From positions 62,001 to 126,000 of the forward strand of contig NZ_BCTT01000003.1 of assembly GCF_001590905.1 (NCBI RefSeq): DNA of 64,000 nucleotides, given 5' to 3'. Under the pieces are notes generated by a model that was not told the DNA's origin, ran no database searches, and saw only the letters and a program-made list of their open reading frames with translations. The position numbers were made by a program, and so were the translations under genes. Below are positions 60,296-64,000 of the stretch, in pieces (position 1 is the first letter of the stretch; every line of letters starts with the position of its first letter). Source of the DNA: Serratia grimesii NBRC 13537 (GTDB lineage Bacteria > Pseudomonadota > Gammaproteobacteria > Enterobacterales > Enterobacteriaceae).

Positions 60296-60316
60296 CCCGC
60301 CGCCCCTCACGGCGGG
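60296..60316 (+). terminator. Hairpin after MarA-like gene
   Basis: A 7-bp GC-rich stem CCCGCCG / CGGCGGG with a 7-nt loop, 8 nt after the stop. The T run is short (TTAAT), so termination may be weak. Confidence 0.5.
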
Positions 60317-60670
60317 TTAATGCGCCCACACCACGATCAATAAGGCAATCAATGCAGGTAATGCTTGTACCCTGAGAATTTTACGACTCGCCGTTAGGCC
60401 ACCAAATACGCCTGCCACCAGCACACAACCAAGGAAGAATATCTGCACTGCGGGATCAGCACGCCAGACACCCCATGCCAGACCTGCCGCCAAAAAACCG
60501 TTATACAACCCTTGATTGGCTGCCAATATCCGCGTTGCAGCTGCAAATTCTGCTGTGGTAGCGAACACTCGCCTGCCTGTCGGCTTCTGCCAAAGGAACA
60601 TTTCCAGGATCAGGATATACAGATGAATCGCAGCAATTAACAACACGACGACGTTAGAGAGAATTATCAT
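60317..60670 (-). CDS. DUF1304 membrane protein
   Basis: A 117-residue protein with four hydrophobic segments, matching the DUF1304 family: AAIHLYILILEMFLWQKPTG, FAAATRILAANQGLYNGFLA, and CVLVAGVFGGLTASRKIL. Function is unknown. It is convergent with the MarA-like gene, with its stop abutting that gene's hairpin. Confidence 0.85.
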   Translation of the reverse strand: MIILSNVVVLLIAAIHLYILILEMFLWQKPTGRRVFATTAEFAAATRILAANQGLYNGFLAAGLAWGVWRADPAVQIFFLGCVLVAGVFGGLTASRKILRVQALPALIALLIVVWAH

Positions 60671-60752
60671 TGCACTTCACAAGGTTAATTAGAAATTGGT
60701 TTAATAAGTATTAACTGTCTTCTGAATATTGCGAATATCCAGTCATAAAAAA

Positions 60753-60770
60753 ACCCGCCGTAGCGGGTTT
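60753..60770 (-). terminator. Terminator of the 33-aa gene
   Basis: The stem ACCCGC / GCGGGT with a 4-nt loop is followed on the minus strand by seven T. It fits the end of the small minus-strand gene at 60790-60891. Confidence 0.8.
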
Positions 60771-60789
60771 ATTGCATAATCATTCAGAG

Positions 60790-60891
60790 TTAGTTCAGAG
60801 CAACAACCAGCATGGCTGCAATTGAGATCCAAAACACCGCCGTTGCAATAACAACATGGGACAATCTTGCACGATAGAGTACTTGGCTCAT
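60790..60891 (-). CDS. Small membrane protein (33 aa)
   Basis: A 33-residue frame. A short basic amphipathic start (SQVLYRARLSH) is followed by one transmembrane helix (VVIATAVFWISIAAMLVVAL). GAGG lies 5 nt before the ATG and a dedicated terminator lies 20 nt after the stop, so the unit has all the parts of a real gene. The FWISIAAMLVV segment faintly recalls E. coli YmiA. Function is unknown. Confidence 0.7.
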   Translation of the reverse strand: MSQVLYRARLSHVVIATAVFWISIAAMLVVALN

Positions 60892-61097
60892 AATAACCTC
60901 ACAGGCTTCTGACTAGCGGTAGATAACATCACTTCTTGAGAGTTATCTTAATCCACTGCTCCGACCTTTTATTTGCGCCAGATCACTATTTCCCAGATAA
61001 ACTATATCGGTACTAAAACATGTAATTGCGATCACATTAATTTAACGTTAATAGAGCCAAATGAATAAAACCATCCCGTTGTTATAGCTTGAAGATA

Positions 61098-62039
61098 TCA
61101 AACATCGCTCCAGGGCAGCTGTGGCGCGGCCATCCGAGGACCAGAATAGCCAACAACATCGGGGAAACGTATATTCCCCTGCTCCCAGTCAAGCTGTGCA
61201 CGCGTAATCTCTGGCTTACTGTGTCCAACAAAATTCCACCAAATGAGAATATCCTCGTTTAATGGCACGCCGCCGATTAATAATGCGCGACTGCCCTTCC
61301 TGCCATGTAACTCGATACGGTTAAGATTCTTACCTAAATAGGCAAACTCATCAGGTGAAAATTTTTCATCATTAACCCCAAATGCACCAATAAGGGGCAG
61401 AAAACCTATTTCAAAATCGTCTCGCAAAGGAAGCTGCAAATATCCGTCTTCCTGCCATTCCAAATCAATGGCGATTAACGGCGAAAACGTTAAAACCGGA
61501 GAACGGTATTGTTGAAACTCCCCCACCAGCAACGTCTGCTTAACCCCATCGCTCAGCCAACACGGCAAGTCTGAATAATGATCAAAGCGTGGTGACATAT
61601 CGGCATATTCGGCAGGCAGCGCAATCCACAATTGTGCGGCATGTAAACGTCGCTCTTCCCCCGTAGATTGTTCCGTATGTGCAATACCACGGCCTGCGGT
61701 CATCAGGTTAACCTGCCCAGGGCGTATGACCTGTTCACTGCCCAAGCTGTCGCGGTGCAACACTTCGCCTTCAATCATCCAGGTGAAGGTTTGCAGCCCA
61801 ATATGCGGATGTGGCCCTACGTCCATACCTTGTGAGGAGCCACTAAATACCGATGGTCCGGCATGGTCCAGAAAGCACCATGCGCCAACAGTACGACGTT
61901 CACGTGTGGGTAACGCACGATTAATCGCAATGCCACCGACTTCAGCATTGCGCACAGCAATGCGTTGGATCTGACGTACACCATCGATGACAGGACAATC
62001 ACGGGAAGATGAAGAATAAGTTGGGCGGGAATTGCTCAT
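61098..62039 (-). CDS. Pirin family protein
   Basis: A 313-residue double-cupin protein of the pirin family. The N-terminal cupin has the metal-binding pattern of DHAGP followed by VGPHPHIGLQTFTWM and ends with the RGIAHTEQS glutamate-type motif. Some bacterial pirins have quercetinase activity; others bind metabolic enzymes. The role here is unknown. ATG 62039 has GGAGG 9 nt upstream; the frame to 62120 is unsupported. Confidence 0.88.
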   Translation of the reverse strand: MSNSRPTYSSSSRDCPVIDGVRQIQRIAVRNAEVGGIAINRALPTRERRTVGAWCFLDHAGPSVFSGSSQGMDVGPHPHIGLQTFTWMIEGEVLHRDSLGSEQVIRPGQVNLMTAGRGIAHTEQSTGEERRLHAAQLWIALPAEYADMSPRFDHYSDLPCWLSDGVKQTLLVGEFQQYRSPVLTFSPLIAIDLEWQEDGYLQLPLRDDFEIGFLPLIGAFGVNDEKFSPDEFAYLGKNLNRIELHGRKGSRALLIGGVPLNEDILIWWNFVGHSKPEITRAQLDWEQGNIRFPDVVGYSGPRMAAPQLPWSDV

Positions 62040-62136
62040 CGTAAAACACCTCCAGAACGGCACACAGGTTGAGTGAGTTGCTGGACGCCAGCTTAACATG
62101 AGCAAGCGACCAGAACGCAACCTGGGAGGCAGGACG

Positions 62137-62301
62137 CTAAGGCGCCCTTATATAGCAGCCTTTTATATCGATTTCATCACGCGCATGCTTTAGATCAGAG
62201 AAGTAAGTCACACCAAAAAGTATTGATACGACTAACAACACGGAAACCAGAAGGCCAATAATAGCCAACAGCTTGGTTTCATCGTGGAGATTGTGCTCCA
62301 T
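62137..62301 (-). CDS. Small membrane protein B (54 aa)
   Basis: A 54-residue frame with a charged start (EHNLHDETK) and one helix (LLAIIGLLVSVLLVVSILFG), then a charged tail ending KGCYIRAP. AGGGG lies 5 nt before ATG 62301. An upstream ATG at 62328, overlapping the stop of the 46-aa frame, would give a 63-residue form. No homologue is known to me. Confidence 0.5.
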   Translation of the reverse strand: MEHNLHDETKLLAIIGLLVSVLLVVSILFGVTYFSDLKHARDEIDIKGCYIRAP

Positions 62302-62324
62302 TTTATCCCCTGTATTGAACGACG

Positions 62325-62465
62325 TCATGTCAGCCACAACGTGACTGACAGCGTAAAAATGATCAGGGAGCAAGACGCTATCGCCAGCACAATGATAGCA
62401 AATTGCGCATCTCCCAAAGTTTCACGGTAATTTTTATCTTGTGAGGTATTACGCTGTTGTTTCAC
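62325..62465 (-). CDS. Small membrane protein A (46 aa)
   Basis: A 46-residue frame from GTG 62465: a hydrophilic start (KQQRNTSQDKNYRETLGD) then one hydrophobic helix (AIIVLAIASCSLIIFTLSV). No convincing ribosome-binding site is seen. It lies just upstream of, and slightly overlapping, the longer version of the 54-aa gene on the same strand, so the two would form a tandem pair. Confidence 0.4.
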   Translation of the reverse strand: MKQQRNTSQDKNYRETLGDAQFAIIVLAIASCSLIIFTLSVTLWLT

Positions 62466-62520
62466 AGAATCTATCTTAACTCATCACGCGTTAACGTTAT
62501 TGTGAGGGGTGATTGATAAA

Positions 62521-62618
62521 TAAAAAGCCCGCCATAGCGGGTTTGTCAGATTCCGCGCTCGATACCGCTCAGACCTCAGTTGGGCTGAGACGCTATCAAT
62601 TTTCCTCATCAGGGTCAA
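62521..62618 (-). ncRNA. Candidate small RNA
   Basis: On the minus strand TTGACC, a 17-bp spacer and TAGCGT (62618 down to 62590) are followed by a CTCAG/CTGAG hairpin. The segment ends in a GCGGG-type terminator (CCCGC / GCGGG, 62528-62541) with CTTTTTATTT. No gene of normal size lies between, so the unit would encode an RNA of about 65 nt. Not matched to a known sRNA. Confidence 0.35.
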
Positions 62619-62712
62619 CACTCCCCCCAGATGATGAGGATGAACGGCGTGGGACATTCATAAATTTTATTAAAATACCAAAATAATTAGACCAACTTAT
62701 ACCAATTGTGAT

Positions 62713-62738
62713 TAAAAAGCCCGACCAAAGATCGGGCT
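62713..62738 (-). terminator. Terminator of kbp
   Basis: A 7-bp stem AGCCCGA / TCGGGCT with a 7-nt loop is followed on the minus strand by TTTTTAAT, 19 nt after the kbp stop. Confidence 0.85.
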
Positions 62739-62756
62739 ATACCAAACGCGTCCGTA

Positions 62757-63203
62757 TTATTGCGGAATACGCAGAACCTGACCCGGATAGATCTTATCTG
62801 GGCTAGACAGCATTGGCTTATTCGCTTCGAAGATTTTGTTGTACAGATTCGCGTTACCATACACTTCTTTCGAAACAGCGCTCAAAGTATCGCCTTTCTT
62901 CACCGTGTAGAAACGGCTCTCTGCGGCAGATTGTTCAACCGTCACCTTGTCTTCTACACCACTGATGCCGGCCACGTTGCCGAGTGCCACCAGAATTTTC
63001 TCTTTCAGCTCTTGGCTGGCTGCATCGCCAGTCACCACAGCTTTACCGTCAACCACCTGTACATCAACTTTATCGGTGCCCGGCAAACCCGTTTTATTGA
63101 GATGATCCTTCAGTTTGGCGCTTTGATCTTCGGCTGTTGCATTGCCGGTCACTGTGTCCCACAGTTTTTCGCCCGCTTCTTTGACGAAGTTAAACAAACC
63201 CAT
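62757..63203 (-). CDS. kbp: Potassium-binding BON-LysM protein Kbp (YgaU)
   Basis: A 148-residue cytoplasmic protein. The BON domain spans about residues 25-90 and the LysM domain about 98-147 ([39 protein letters not shown]). It matches E. coli Kbp, a highly specific K+ sensor. ATG 63203 has AGGAG 5 nt upstream; a second ATG two codons earlier is unlikely. A terminator follows. Confidence 0.93.
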   Translation of the reverse strand: MGLFNFVKEAGEKLWDTVTGNATAEDQSAKLKDHLNKTGLPGTDKVDVQVVDGKAVVTGDAASQELKEKILVALGNVAGISGVEDKVTVEQSAAESRFYTVKKGDTLSAVSKEVYGNANLYNKIFEANKPMLSSPDKIYPGQVLRIPQ

Positions 63204-63429
63204 ATTCACTCCTTTCGATGGTTACAATGTTGCGTTGACTTAAGGCCTGTTAAGCTTAGCACTGCAAGAGGGATATTCAATTGGCCCTGAGGTATTAAGC
63301 GGTTAGAGTAATCCGAAAGTGCCGCTTTTCACTGCAAATCCGTCTCTTCGGGCCGAGCCAGACATGAAACAATTGCCATTTTTACCTACAATAAAGGAAC
63401 GGAGAGATTGATGAAGGATATAAGACGCA

Positions 63430-63621
63430 ATGTACGCCTTGGTGATGTTTGTCTGTTATCTGGATGGTGGCTGCGCTGATATCGTGGTGGACGTCCTGCG
63501 CGATGAACGCCAGTGTCTAATCAGTATGAAAGAACAAAATCTGCGTCACGCCGGTTGCTTCCCATTTGAGGACTTCATCGACGGCTTCTGGCTCCCCGCC
63601 AACGAATATGCGCCGATGTAA
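63430..63621 (+). CDS. yebW: YebW family protein
   Basis: A 63-residue protein matching E. coli YebW in length and sequence (MYALVMFVCYLDGGCADIVVD; HAGCFPFEDFIDGFW). Four cysteines are present. Function is unknown. AAGGA lies 11 nt before the ATG, a long spacing. A second, shorter frame overlaps the start and has the better ribosome-binding site. Confidence 0.88.
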   Translation: MYALVMFVCYLDGGCADIVVDVLRDERQCLISMKEQNLRHAGCFPFEDFIDGFWLPANEYAPM

Positions 63622-63751
63622 AACACCCATCGACTTTTCTGCTAGTTTCTTCTGAGGAATTTCTGAATTCACTGGAAAGCCAGCATACCAACGATGCTTT
63701 ATTCCACGATTTTGCTAAATTGCTTCACCCGAACGATATGGAGACGGCACC

Positions 63752-63976
63752 ATGACCGTATCTACCCTTTCAAACGAACATTATGAAGCCCTATTGCGCG
63801 ACGTCAGCCTGGTGGTTGGCGGCGCAGTAATTCAACTGATCAATCTCAATAAAAAAGTCTCCGGCAATAATATTCTGGCCCATTTGGTTAATGAAATTGA
63901 GCATGAGACCAATCAGCAGCGCTTTGCCTCATTGCGCTCCGCCATCGAAGTGATGGGTCAAGCCCCGAAAGGATGA
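63752..63976 (+). CDS. YmgB/AriR-like biofilm regulator family
   Basis: A 74-residue helical protein. The pattern LRDVSLVVGGAVIQLINLNK, then SGNNILAHLVNEIEHET and RSAIEVM fits the YmgB/AriR (biofilm development, acid response) family. E. coli relatives sit in the blue-light regulated ycgZ-ymgABC operon. GGAG lies 8 nt upstream. The ATG overlaps the stop of an upstream frame (ATGA), see findings. The right edge of the window follows. Confidence 0.72.
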   Translation: MTVSTLSNEHYEALLRDVSLVVGGAVIQLINLNKKVSGNNILAHLVNEIEHETNQQRFASLRSAIEVMGQAPKG

Positions 63977-64000
63977 TAACGCCCCAATAAATAAGGCAGA

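Overview
The window reads as ordinary chromosome of an enterobacterium, most likely Serratia or a close relative in the Yersiniaceae. Nearly every gene has a clear Escherichia coli counterpart and the local order is that of the E. coli 40-42 min region, with the mdtH-rimJ-yceH-mviM-murJ and grxB-yceB blocks joined in. The chromosomal fosA, the lengths of small proteins such as YoaH and YobF, and several genes absent from the E. coli loci fit a non-Escherichia enterobacterium. Genus assignment is inference from remembered proteins. No rRNA, tRNA, insertion sequence, integrase or CRISPR array was found.

Layout. 1-4.2 kb: lpxM (partial), mepM and znuA, divergent from znuCB across a Zur operator. 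4.2-9.9 kb: a minus-strand block aspS-nudB-yebC-ruvC-ruvA-ruvB plus an FmdB zinc-ribbon protein; ruvAB has a LexA operator lying inside the ruvC terminator hairpin. 10.1-13.9 kb: yecD, yecE, yecN, cmoA, cmoB (the last two make the cmo5U34 tRNA modification). 14.1-15.9 kb: an orphan phage tailspike-like beta-helix gene. 16-21.2 kb: cutC, a PatB/MalY aminotransferase, yecM, a small membrane protein, argS. 21.3-30.1 kb: murJ, mviM, yceH, rimJ, mdtH, an unknown small gene, grxB, a second UbiB-family kinase-like gene and yceB. 30.2-34.5 kb: yebF, yqfB, yebG (LexA), dbpA, purT (PurR box), yoaH. 34.6-43.3 kb: a WaaH-like glycosyltransferase, pabB, nudL, sdaA (CRP site), pdeD, yoaE. 43.9-48.2 kb: manXYZ, yobD and mntP with a yybP-ykoY manganese riboswitch and a Fur-like box. 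48.2-52.6 kb: a DHA2 efflux pump divergent from an ArsR regulator, rlmA, a PgeF-like gene, cspC and yobF.

The most accessory stretch is 52.6-57.8 kb. In E. coli yobF is followed at once by yebO-mgrB-yobH; here the junction holds a decayed gene-poor segment, an MBL-fold hydrolase, a small basic membrane protein, pheP, two small phage-type genes (DUF4060 and DUF2591/NinX-like) and fosA. From 57.8 kb the old order resumes with yebO, mgrB (candidate PhoP box) and yobH, then a run of small genes (a DUF2766-like protein, yccJ, a MarA-like regulator, a DUF1304 membrane protein, a pirin, kbp, yebW, a YmgB-like protein) and four or five very short membrane-protein genes.

I do not see a large new multi-gene system. 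The best leads are the orphan tailspike, the UbiB paralogue, the yobF-yebO insertion region, an 18-bp perfect palindrome before a 39-codon membrane-protein gene, terminators that imply unannotated small RNAs, and a possible CTG-started ORF coupled to the YmgB-like gene.
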